From positions 2,528,964 through 2,592,963 of the forward strand of contig CAADRB010000007.1 in NCBI GenBank assembly GCA_900708905.1: 64,000 nt of DNA. Reading direction: 5' to 3'. The translations under genes were made by a program, and so were the position numbers. The notes beneath the pieces are model-generated. The model saw only the letters and a program-made list of their open reading frames with translations. It did not search any database and was not told the origin of the DNA. This document shows positions 1 to 11,234 of the stretch, one piece after another. The first letter of the stretch is position 1; each line of letters opens with the position of its first letter. The DNA comes from Hymenolepis diminuta. Its lineage: Eukaryota > Platyhelminthes > Cestoda > Cyclophyllidea > Hymenolepididae.

Positions 1-683
1 CCACTATCAACAGATAAGACCTTATCGTCATGAAAATTTCAGTGTTTTTCAAGGGTTGTAAGACAACACTTCCCCTAGTTCAACTTCTTATTCGTTATGC
101 ATTTATCCCAAATGATGCTGGCCACATAAATATCCGTAAACTCCCTTGCTACGACCCAATTTCCACCACACGACTATCCAGCTCTCTAACATCCATTTCC
201 CACTGGGCAACTTCTCAAGTCATCTCCACTTTATATGCAGCTACCTCTGGCAGCTTCCATCCCCTACATCATGCCTACCCCATTTCAAACCACTCTCCTC
301 CCCTAGCTAATTCCAATTAAAGAAATATCCTTACTGAGCCATTTGTCTGAGTCTTTGTGGCTTTATAACTGGTGACCGTAATCATAACCTACTGACTTTT
401 TAGTCCAATTTCGTACCAAAATAGTGATATGCTGGAATTCCTTATCTCCATTCACGTCATCCAATTTTGTAATCTTTCTCAATAACATCGAGTCTGAATG
501 ACAATTCAAGCTCCCAAAGATACTGTGGATATGAGAAAATTGAAACACATAGATAAGCGCTTGAAAAAAGGTGAATCAAATGAGCTTAAAAGTGACGTCA
601 AACAATTCCCCCAAATAAGTTACTTCAGTTTTATGAATAATTATGTCATTAGAAAGCGACCAATAATAATAAGGAGTACGTAC
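1..683. other. No exon recognised (nardilysin intron, continuing left)
   Basis: After the last recognised nardilysin exon (donor GTACGT at 678-683, minus) I found no stretch resembling the next expected nardilysin segment on the minus strand. Open frames here show no family resemblance. The stretch reads as intron. Confidence 0.5.
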
Positions 684-3600
684 AAAGTGTTTCTCCGTGA
701 ATCCAGCAACACCGATTCCGATCCCCCGGGTAACTGCAGCTACTGTAAATCTACGAAAAAAAGGTTGAAGTTAATAATAGAACTCAAGTAATGGCCAAGG
801 ACTTACTCATAATTCACCTCCGTTGCACTATAGAGAAGAGTGAGCAAACGCTTATTAAAAGCCTGTATCCACAGTGCCATTATCATTGCGCTAATCAAAG
901 AAGCGGGAGTAATTAATACTACTTGACATGACGTAAGTATAGATAGAGAAGATCCTTACTCCTTCGGCGTTTGTAGCACATCAGAACTCATTTCGACATA
1001 CAGATGAGCAACGGGTACGTTATACTTAGTCCTTTGCTGATGCCAGAGCTCACCAAACTTTTGCAGGGGTCCCAAATTAACTTCGCGAGGCATCTCATTG
1101 TCTTCAGCTCTTGGCAGAAGATCAAACTTGGTAACTAGAGGAGAGCAACGGGGAAAATATTAACAAAGAAAAGGGCGGAAACTTACTGACGAACGGATTC
1201 ACTTCGGGTAAGTGGAAATCTGGCAGAGCTTCCGCATTATTCCACTTTGTAAAATTCTGTTCTGGTAAATCTAGTTAAATTTACAAAATAAAGATGATAA
1301 ACATACTGCCCACACCACGCATATCTGACTTAAATAGCACTGACATACCTTCGACAGCATAACGAATACCAAACCAACGTTCTTTGAGGAATACTTCACA
1401 GGCAACGTCTTTTGCAGCTTCAGCTTTGTATTCTGGCAACAGGATTGCTATGATCGCAGTTTCGGGTTTTAATAGGTTCACCACTTCGACGTATGTCTGA
1501 AAAGGAAGTTCATTTGTTGAACACTTTATTATTACATCATTGGCCAACATTATTACTATTATTACAAATAGACGCACTGATATAGGGATGCAGCTTGGAG
1601 AAAAGTTGAAGAAATTCGATACATGGGATTCGGAATTTTTACATCTTCACTACTGTGCTTTTAGCTTATTTATCAAAAGTAGTTTGATGAGGGTCGCATG
1701 AAGCTTAATATAAACATATCAGATGCTACTTTAGTACGTGGCGTTTTAACTGTACATGTCCTTTATAACTTAAGGCATTCCGAAATCGAGTATGGAAGTT
1801 CTCCTCGATCGAAGCACCTGAAAAATAATGACCTCGTCGATAGGGAAAAAGCAATGCGCTTTTTCGGCTAACATTAAGCAGGCAATTAGCGACGTTACAC
1901 TTCACCGTTCTTGCCTAAATCGCTTTGAAGTGAGGTTTGATTAATCATGTATTTAGTTAATTTTAGAGGGTTAAATTCATTTGAGATGTAATTTGAAACT
2001 TCTCCAATAAGAATTCAAAATGACCAAATATGTGAGCTACAAATTTATAAATAGAATTGACAAATATTTGAAATCGTAACAAAATATAACACATACATTG
2101 CAAAGAGCAACACTTGAATGCGCTTTCATAAAGAGAAGAATGTTTATATTAATTCCCGAACCCAATAAAGAAAAGCAACACAGCCTCTCCGATAGCTAAC
2201 TCGAATTATATCACTCCTCTCCCGTTTAGTTTTAAGCCAGTATGGATGGTCAATGACGTATATTGATTAGCAATTGATTTAAAAAGGATTTACAGATTTC
2301 ACAAACCTCAACTTAGGTTATGCACTCGTTAACAAAATACACACGAACTATTAAACTTTCTAAGGCCATTAAGGATAGAGTTAATAATACCGGCCTTGGG
2401 TAGATGGAATGGAAAGTAAAGTCGCTCTCATGAGAATCTCACATCCAGCCACCATTCTTGTAAACCAGCTGTAATCATCCCCATCAGCAGCTGTGCAACG
2501 ATGAGCATCGATCTCGGGACCTCTGTTTTAGCAAATGTGCTCGTTGACCACTGTACCATCGATGCACCAGTGGATACTGTTATTAGCTTGAAAGTGACTG
2601 GAACCGCCATCAATCAAAGTGCATACATCATGGTGTTTAACAAACACCTACGATCACTCAAACCACCATTAAACGCAACGCTCTCCCTCTGTAACCTCTT
2701 AATCTCCTGAACTCCCAATACTGTTTAAACTTTCCAACATTTTTGTCAACTGTATCAATAAACGCTAGCGTGTAACCTTGCTCCTAGTCCGATTCATACA
2801 TTAGCTTTCATCTCCAAATACTATCGGCCAACCAGTTCCTCTCTATCTGCAGATCTGCCAACCAACCCCTACCGACCCCGCTACTTCTCATTTAAGTAGT
2901 GTCAGCACTAAATACATTGATTTGCTTTTACTCCTTGTAAATCTACACCTAATGACTAATATTTATCATGCAACACCGGTCTCCCATATTTAAATATACT
3001 AGATAAACGAAAAAACAATACCTTCATATCACTTTCAAACATGATCCTGCCCGCAGCAATCACTTCCTCCGGTGGATAAAGTCGAAGCGCCGGCGCAATA
3101 GTCCGAACATCCACATGAGGTTCCATAGACTCTTGGAAACGGAAAATGGCCGCCCAAATCTGCTGGAATTCGGGAATAAGAGAGGCAAAGGAGCGATCAC
3201 CCCAAGGTGTACGTTCAGCAGATGGATTCGCCAAACTGAAATTGGCCGCGTCACGAAGCATTCGCATGTAAGAGAAGACGTAATCCACAAGCTGGAACAA
3301 AATTAATCATTAAGATATAATGTAAATTAACAATAGGCTTAATGACTCCCAAGTCCATTAAGACGAAACATTGCCAACGCTTAATATGGATACAGAAGGT
3401 ATCCTATAGTCTCTCTTTTGAGAAACTGACATTCTACCATTCCTCTTGCTGGTCAGTATCAATCTGTGGAGTTGGTTGCACACATCACTAGACGTGCATT
3501 GATTTCGTGAACTTTGATTACGCAAACATCCACTTTGACCATTGCGCCATCAGCACACACCCAAATAGGAAAGCGGTTTCAAAATTCATACTGGAAAGAG

Positions 3601-6246
3601 GAATAGGACTATGAAGCTTTTATGGTGAGAAACTCGAATTTCGCCATCTTTCCAATTTATTAGCCAGGTTTGATTAATGTGGCCAAACATACCTTTCACT
3701 GAATGCGTGATTTTTTGAGTTTTGTGGGTTCTGCCTAATATAAATCTTCATTAAAGGAAAGAAGGCATTTAGTGACTGTTTATACCAAGGTCAAACTGAA
3801 GTTAATGGCTTCAAATATCATAGTCCATTAAAGATTTTGGAAGTGAAAAGGTACCATTCACAACTTGGTCTCAAAAGGAATCTCCCCTTTTGTCAAATTT
3901 CAATAAATTCATTATAAAGATATCGATTACTGACGACTATACATCCCTCTACGAATGCTAACAAATGGTTTTTGATAAAATAAACTTGACATTTAAGACG
4001 AGACAGCACATACCTGGATAGGATTTGATCGACTAAGATCCGACAGACCGATGGTAACTTCGAGGAGACTATTCATGTCATTGTTAGACGAACAATCGTA
4101 CGAACAGCCAGCAGACAAATACATGGCGAGGTTCCTATCAAAGAATGAGGCCAATTAAAATATAGACGATCAAAGAAATATTCAAGTAGACGTGAAGGGA
4201 ACTTACTTCTTTCGTAAGTACGCTAGCAAGCTCCCATTTCCTTCATGTCCAATAATTGTTGAAACGAATTTTAACACCGCAGATCTAAAATGCAGAATAA
4301 ATGGATGTAAAATAACAATTCCCAAATCCATTAAGAGGAACATTCACAACAAATGACTTGGGCAAAGAGGTGTCCTGGATCCGTTTTAACAAAGAAACTA
4401 ATTCTATCACCCCTTCTGTTGATCAGAATTAACCAGGACGGAGGACCGGTGGCATCCAAACTGACAGACACGGACATTGACCACTGCGCTACCGATGTAC
4501 AAAAGAAACTACCACCTCTTTCTACAAATAAGGTTCCAAGTGGCAATTGTTTTTTTTCACAGAAAGAGCAATTCTCACGGATTGTTTCTAAGTCGCACAT
4601 CATCCTTATCAATATGCAGGCGTACAACGTTCCTGACAGTTTAACCATCGAGACGAAATTGTTATCAGTTCAGTGGTAATTTGACCTTCAAATATTAATA
4701 ATATGAAGACGACTCGTATTCACATAAATAGCCTGTGTTGAGTTAATATATTGTCTTGGAGTAGCTGCACTTCTGTCTTATCCTTTATTTCGAGTTCAAG
4801 TCAATATCTAGTGGACACCTAGATCATAACGGCAGAAAAGAGATTTCCTAGGATTACAACAAAACCACCTGTCATGTTGACCAAAATCAACCATTGCAGT
4901 TGACCATCCGCGCCAACGAAGATGAGTGAAATAAGACTTACCTATAATGGGAATGCATAGGTGGCAGACTCCATACAAATTGCAGTGTTGTTCCCTCCTT
5001 TACGGGTACAACTATAAGCAGGGAGAAATAGGTAAATCTAACTGGCTTTACCCTTATAAACTTTTTTGTAAACCGACACCGGGAAGGGATTTACATGAAT
5101 TGAGAAATCTGGGGCTTTGCATTCCCTGTTCGGAACCAAACTGAAAATCTCCCTCACCATGGTTTCAAGTGAATCAAGTGTATCTAAAAATAAGGAAAAA
5201 CATAAATACTGAATACCTTTCGATTCAACTGCTAGTGTCATCAGTGAAGCATTATAATAATCCTTTTGGAATTTTCTAAGCATTTCGTAGATATTTGTTC
5301 CAACAGAATCCGGTATTTCCTTAAGAGAAATCCGATTACCACAACTGAAATTATGATGAGGAGAGTCCGATTTAGATAACTGGGTAATCAGATGACCAAA
5401 TCGACATGATTCGTTCACTTTTCTAAGTTCGAACTCTGAAACCAAAAGGGAGTCAGAACATTAGAAGACTCAACTGAAAGTATTTGCATTACAAGATTTA
5501 GAAAAGAGACAGTCCAAAACCTCCCTCAGTAGGGAAACTTGCAAAGCTATCTTCCTATTTATATCAACATACCAGATTACGTGTTATCAGTAGGCAAGCT
5601 GACAACAGAATTTTTAACTTACCGCTGTCAACAGCTTCAAGTTCACAATCAACACAATCTTTGCGCAATAATGGAGAGATAAAAAAGTTCGCAAAGCGAT
5701 CAAGAGCCTTCTTAAAGTAATTTCTTTGTACATCAAAGTAAAAGGTGGTATTATCACCCTCTGTAAAGGCGTTGACCGAACCATCTCGGTGGCAGACATA
5801 ATCATCAAAATCATTTTCGCGAGGGTACTTTTCACTGCCCATGAAAACCACTTGAAAATTTTAAATTTCACAAATAAATTTGGAGGTTACTGTGTTCTAA
5901 AAAGTGGGCCAATCCTTGAGCTTCTTTAGGGTCAGAGAAACTGCCTACTTGAACAGCCAGCGCGGCAGCAGACTAAAATATTATAAAGTACATAATTTTT
6001 TCAAACCCTTCGCAAATCGGATGCAAAAACCCCCTCATCGCTCCATTGTGATTCTACCTCGATGTCTTCATCATTTTTATCGTCATCAATAGGTTCTACA
6101 GTTTCTCCAGGTTTGACATTAGAAATAAGCATAACTCTAATTCCATTTGGCAATTGAAGGTACCTTAAAAATAATCGTAAAAATTTCACAGATTACCTAT
6201 AAATTTTATAATCTGGGTCGGGCTTAATTATCTCAATATTAGACAT
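684..6246 (-). CDS. NRDC: Nardilysin (M16 zinc metallopeptidase), 5' part, 14 exons, 3' end outside window
   Basis: Nardilysin cleaves peptides before arginine in dibasic sites and aids shedding of membrane proteins. Exons (minus): 6197-6246, 6007-6163, 5891-5972, 5623-5850, 5217-5435, 5052-5183, 4942-5011, 4207-4284, 4014-4134, 3022-3291, 1349-1496, 1187-1261, 960-1134, 807-890, 684-750. The exon list has 15 entries because the 5052-5435 block is split by a 33-nt intron. All have GT-AG borders and compatible phases, giving 652 codons without a stop. Residues 92-96 are the inverted zinc motif HFLEH. The third ligand, Glu173, lies in ELEAVDSE and is 81 residues after His92, the same spacing as in insulin-degrading enzyme. 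An acidic stretch (about 33-55, DDDKNDEDIEVE) before the catalytic motif and the HFLEHMVFMGS wording favour nardilysin over insulin-degrading enzyme. The GHEGNGSL motif is at 325-332. The family is about 1,100 residues, so the C-terminal half continues to the left. The first ATG is at 6246. Confidence 0.93.
2410..2580 (-). repeat. SINE-like repeat, tRNA-derived head, decayed copy
   Basis: Read on the minus strand, it starts with an A-box-like ATGGTACAGTGGTCAACG. About 30 nt later is a B-box-like GGTCCCGAGATCGATGC. The tail contains AGATTCTCATGAGAGCGAC, which matches the tail of the copy at 3.4 kb (AGTTTCTCAAAAGAGAGAC). It lies inside the 1,525-nt nardilysin intron. The family assignment rests on alignment by eye with the other copies. 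Confidence 0.6.
3400..3550 (-). repeat. SINE-like repeat, tRNA-derived head, decayed copy
   Basis: On the minus strand the head GATGGCGCAATGGTCAAAG resembles the tRNA A-box and GTTCACGAAATCAATGC the B-box. The tail AATGGTAGAATGTCAGTTTC ... GGATACC matches copies at 4.4, 21.3, 34.7 and 38.9 kb. It lies in the 722-nt nardilysin intron, in the same orientation as the gene. Confidence 0.65.
4360..4521 (-). repeat. SINE-like repeat, tRNA-derived head, best-preserved head
   Basis: On the minus strand GGTAGCGCAGTGGTCAATG is close to a tRNA A-box. The body and tail (CAGAAGGGGTGATAGAATT ... GGATCC) align with the copies at 3.4 and 38.9 kb. The 9-bp inverted sequence AAAGAGGTG / CACCTCTTT bounds the unit (4364-4372 and 4513-4521). 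It lies in the 657-nt nardilysin intron. The open frames on both strands here are explained by the repeat and not by a gene. Confidence 0.65.
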
Positions 6247-6262
6247 CGCACGACGCGAAACT
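6247..6262 (-). promoter_or_regulatory. Candidate 5' splice (possibly trans-splice) acceptor before nardilysin ATG
   Basis: On the minus strand the sequence TTCCTAG occurs with its AG at 6261-6262, 14 nt before the nardilysin start codon. Flatworms add a spliced leader to many mRNAs, so this may be a trans-splice acceptor, or the 3' end of a 5'UTR intron. No polypyrimidine tract of normal length is present, so this is inference only. Confidence 0.3.
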
Positions 6263-9200
6263 AGGAACAACTTGTAATACGCGGTTAGCCCGTATGGACC
6301 TATTGTTTACCTTCACTTTAGGCGGCCAGATTGTTTTAAAATTTATAATTTATTTTACATTTATTGAAACAACACAGATTTTAGATTTTAAATATCTAAA
6401 ATATTAATAGAATTGTAACTTACTATAATTTCTTTTAGATCTTAACTAGTTTTAACTTTTCTTGTACGTCTTCCCAATACTTTTATGAGAGTTATAGTCA
6501 TTTTTTTTAACCTATTTTTCGCAGAACGTCAATGAAGAGCGATTAAATTTATTTCCTGAGTTAGATGCCATGATTGATATCCTTCTAAAAATTATCAATA
6601 GAAAAATTACAAAGTGTAATAAACCAATTTATCAAAGTGTAAATTTCGACAATTATAGAATTTATGTTTTTAGTGTTTAAAATCAATTTGAACTTTTGAA
6701 CCTGGGGAGCCATTTAAATGGTAGATTGCCGGTTTCCCTGCTAGGTTTGCTGGTGTGAGTGCTAATACAAGATGTTTCCATAATATTTTATCTTCTTTCT
6801 AATATGTGGATTGAATGACATTAAAGTAGTTGGACCGGGGGATGATATTATGATGATCAACTGATTTGTAATTAATCTTATTAATTAATAAACACGCAAT
6901 CGGTAAATTAATGAGAACGTAAACTAAGGTTGGTAAAGAAATTCTGCCTGTAATATTGCAAAATTTTTTTTATTTACTTCCTTTGTACTGGAATTAATTA
7001 AATTTGGCAATATGTAAATAGTACTGAATAACCTGCTAGATTTAGTCGCTCGAAAACCCTATTTTGAAAGAAGAATAAAGCGTGTCTCTGGAGTACACAA
7101 CTTTTCCAAGATCGATCAGTGGGATCTCGCGTGTCTAATCGATCGCGTAGCGATCAAACTCGGACGTACTTGCAAAGGTCTTCCCAGCCGATCAGTGATC
7201 AATTTTCCTGCAGCGTAGCATCAATTGTGTTTAGTGACTAAGCATCGTGACAGTGAGCCATAATAATGTCAACATCTTTGAACATTGCCTAGCCAATCTT
7301 GAGAGCAAAAATTTATATTAAAGAACTCTGATGGAGACTAATTATACTTGTTGGCGACTAGTAAGGACTTCTTAAGAGTATTACTAAGGTTTATCAGAAG
7401 GGCTTCTTTGTGTAGCATCCGCTATTTGTCTTTGAATGCTCTGAATATTAAATATTTAGCCAATATTCATTAATCGGGTTTTACGATGCCTTTTTATACT
7501 TATAGAATATATTTAAATTGAGTATGTTTGGTCATGCATGACTATAACGATGAATTATACTTCTTGATGCATTTACGCATATTCAGAAAAATAACAAAAT
7601 ACTATTTGTTATAAACACCTGCTGATTTTCCTATATCATTGGTCTTTTCCAAAGATTCTATATATATATGGCATATCCTCCTACAGGCGACTTGAGCAGT
7701 TGCTTGAGAGAGCTAATAAGTCATGAGACTCATCTGAGTAATCCAGTTGAAGCTGCCGTCGCTCTACCTCAATCCATTCTATCATGCGCTTATGTGCGTC
7801 TACCAAAGGACCTATGGACGGTTACTGACATAATGGTACATCGACAAGAGATGATGAAAATGTCTTGGTAATACTAATTGATATCATAATAAAACCATTT
7901 CATTTTCAAATTAAATCATTGGACAAATGAATTCTAAATACTTCACAAAGCATGATTGCAAAGTCGGATAAAAGTTAAATTACGGAAATTTACATATTGT
8001 AGCGTCAGAAGAACAGTTCTAATTGATGTTCTCAATCGAGTAATATCCGTCCCACTTCTGTAGGCTATAGCTAAAACTAACTGTCATAACACAACAGACT
8101 AGAATTCTCAGAATAAACCAATCTAAAAAACTCAGTAATATGTCAGCCTAACACGGAAGCCAATAACCCAAAGCAGAACATAAGTGATGTTGTGGTAAAC
8201 ACGCGTGTGCTAACGAAAGTAAACTCAATCGATATAGGCTTGAACAAATAGGCATAATTACAGAGTGTATTTTATCAGTGGGGAATTTGAAAAGAAATTT
8301 CATTTTTATTTATTGAAAAAATATTGGGAGCGGGGAAAAACAATTATTATTTCCTCCAGCACTTACTTTATTGATTTGAATCCTTGGCATGGATCATTTT
8401 TCGGGTGAGTTCGTAAACTTCCAACTTGCTCTTCGATGTTACATGTTTCGTTAATAGATTTTGTTGTTTGGTATTAGTTGGAGAATATAGTTTAAAATCC
8501 TAAAATATTTATTTAGTTGACATGCCATCAGTGTCGAAATAGGTATCATTGGCATTGATTAACTTAACTGCGTAGATTAATTTCATGTTCGTTATCCGAT
8601 AACAGGAGTAAAGTCATTTGGAAACTAAAATAAAATCAAAATAAGGGAATTGTTTCGAACACAGAATTATGAGGCTAACTTATGCAGAAAAGAAGTGGTG
8701 AATTGGATTAATGTTGCATTTCTATGGCTACTTTGCTGAGACAGCATAAAAAACGAGATACAATGAATATTTTGATTAATATCCAAGGGGTTGAAGAAAA
8801 AGACTACTAATTATAGACTCTACAGGTCTAGAGAATGAAGAAAAAGCGTCACTTAAATTGTGTCAATTCTTTCTGCAATCAGGTGGACTTCAAATGAATG
8901 ACGAAAGGAGAGGTGACGTAATGACCAGTGTTGGAAAACGACAGGAAGACGAAAAGATTCTCAGATCACATATTCTTTCCACTAGGATTCGAGCAAAGAT
9001 GCTAGAGCCAAGCCCTTCTCTACGATTTAGCTGCCGTTGTCTACCGTGAATGAATTGTTAAGAGATAGAAAACTATTCATAAAACTGCTGAGTGGATAAT
9101 TTTTGGCATACAAAATGGAAAAGAAACGAGTGTTACAGTTCTACCTGAAAAATTCCTTTGAGAGACCTTGTCGCATAAGGAGGATGATATATCGAAATCA

Positions 9201-11234
9201 AACCTATCAAAATTGGCTACCTCTAAATATGTACACTGATAAAAAGTTGATTGATGCAATTTCAAGCGGATGCAATATAGGCGTACAGTGATAAAAAAGG
9301 ACGGAATTTCAATGATCAATCCCACAAATAAATTCATTCTTGGCATTATTTAACATCAACCACAACTTAAAAGCATGTGAAAAAGTAAGATTTTAGGCTT
9401 GGGTTCCCGGCTTTATCGATTCTTTGCAAATGAAAGTGAAATGAAAAGTTGTTGGCTTATCGTCCACCACAAACTCAAAGGTGATCTGCCAAATTGTATA
9501 CCTTAGTAGATGGGCTTTTCAAATGCTATGTGAAAAGGATACCTGTGAAATCATATGACATGGTATCATCCGCATTTTCTAAATGAAATTGATAAGATGA
9601 ACCTCAAAAGAGATGGACAAAAATAGTTAAACTGATTATCCTGGGGCTTGGATGGAAAAGGATATTCTTAATCCCGTGACTCTTGCTCCATCGAACCTAT
9701 TCCCTCTTGAAACTGAGGTCTATATTTAATGTTATGACATTATTTCATGACTTAACGTTTGGCTTTTGTTTTAATATGGGAACGCAATAATTAAACAACA
9801 ACTCGTCTCATATTTTTCGGAAATTTATTTCATAAGCCGTCTAGATCACTTGAGAATCATGATTAGCGGCATCCTGAGTGTTGAAAAGGCTGAACTAATA
9901 TGTGGCAATGAATTATTCAAATAGTCTGAAGATGGCGCCTAAGAAAATCATATGAACATTTGGAATAATACAAGTGACTGGAGTTACTCCAATGTAAACC
10001 TGTATGATAGAAAGCCGACACAACTAAGCTCAAGCCACATAGTTGTTATTTTGTTTTGTGATAATCAGTTCCCCCAGGTTGTCTTTAGATCACCCATAAT
10101 TTTATAAAAGAATTGGGAAGGGAATACGTTTCTTTCTTGGTAGAGATTTTTTTAGTAATTTTCATTATGTAAACGTTTTAATACTCTTTATTCTTCAAAT
10201 GTGCACAATGAAAGCTTTTGATAATCTAGTATGCGAATCTACAAATCAGTCTTCCTTCATTTTTCCTCTCGTTCCCTATGATTACACATATTTATTTGCA
10301 GTCCTTCGTCACTTTTCAACCTTATCTTGTGGTTATGATATAAAACCCCTAGTTTATTGTTCTACAGATAGATGGGGCTAAAAATTAACACCTCGACTTC
10401 ATTATCCCCAATAATCGCTAGCAGCAAAACTGACGCTAGTGTAACAGAATAGACCCTATTTACTCCTTAACTGACATGAGAAATGGTAACCTTTTATATT
10501 CGGTTTAATTTAACATCTCCGAATAAGGCAGAGCGTATATTGGTTATATATGCATATGTATGGTTGTTTTGTGATAACCGTTTACTAATAATATTAAGGC
10601 AGAAACAGAGAGACAGAGAGAAATTAAGACGGAAAGAAAGAGCAAGAAAAGTCAAGTATAGCTCACACGTATAGTTCCCATGCATACCGCACACAGCAAG
10701 TGGATTTGGAAAAGGGAAGGTGATTTGAGGGAGAGGGGAGGGTTAAACTGGTCGGAAATCAGTCTCCTTGTCGCATCACTTCAGCACCCCTCTTCCTACC
10801 TTCCTCCCCCGCTCGATCAGCGTAATCTTTGACATTTCTCGCGAAAATACTACGATCAAACCATTTCAGTAGCACACGCGGCGGTTAGAAGTGAAGTAAT
10901 GTAGCAAAGAGAGGGAGAAAGTGACAAGAATTAGGCTGATGTAACGAAACTTATAAGCAAATTCCAATTCAGTGTGTTGGGATCTAAACAAGGAGAACTG
11001 AAAAATAGGTATTTGGATGGAAAATGGATGTTTCTAAAAGCCAAGTTTTCATATATTATTTTTGTCAGTTGGTTTAATACGATTTTGATTGCGAAAGCTG
11101 CTGAAGTTAGGTTCGAAAGCGATGGAACACAGTCAAGGTAGTAGTAGTGATTGATCATATATGTGTGCAGTATCGAAGAGATTGTGGGCATGCATGAGTA
11201 AAGGAAGTAATATACGTGTGTTGCCGATATTAAT
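6263..11234. other. Intergenic, nardilysin 5' side to myosin 3' side
   Basis: No coding region is supported here. The first few hundred bases hold the nardilysin promoter, without a clear TATA box. A GC-richer patch at about 7100-7210 has a cluster of GATC and ATCGATC motifs and a small hairpin (GATCGC-GTA-GCGATC, 7141-7155). A purine tract lies at about 10590-10650. The myosin 3'UTR must end somewhere below 11234. A variant polyadenylation signal ATTAAA (minus) is at 11073-11078, and canonical AATAAA (minus) occurs at 10187-10192. Confidence 0.5.

Noticed and set aside
363..548. Minus-strand frame after acceptor CATATCCACAG, considered as the next nardilysin exon
   Set aside because: The sequence has no resemblance to nardilysin at this point, and it hits a stop in the required phase.
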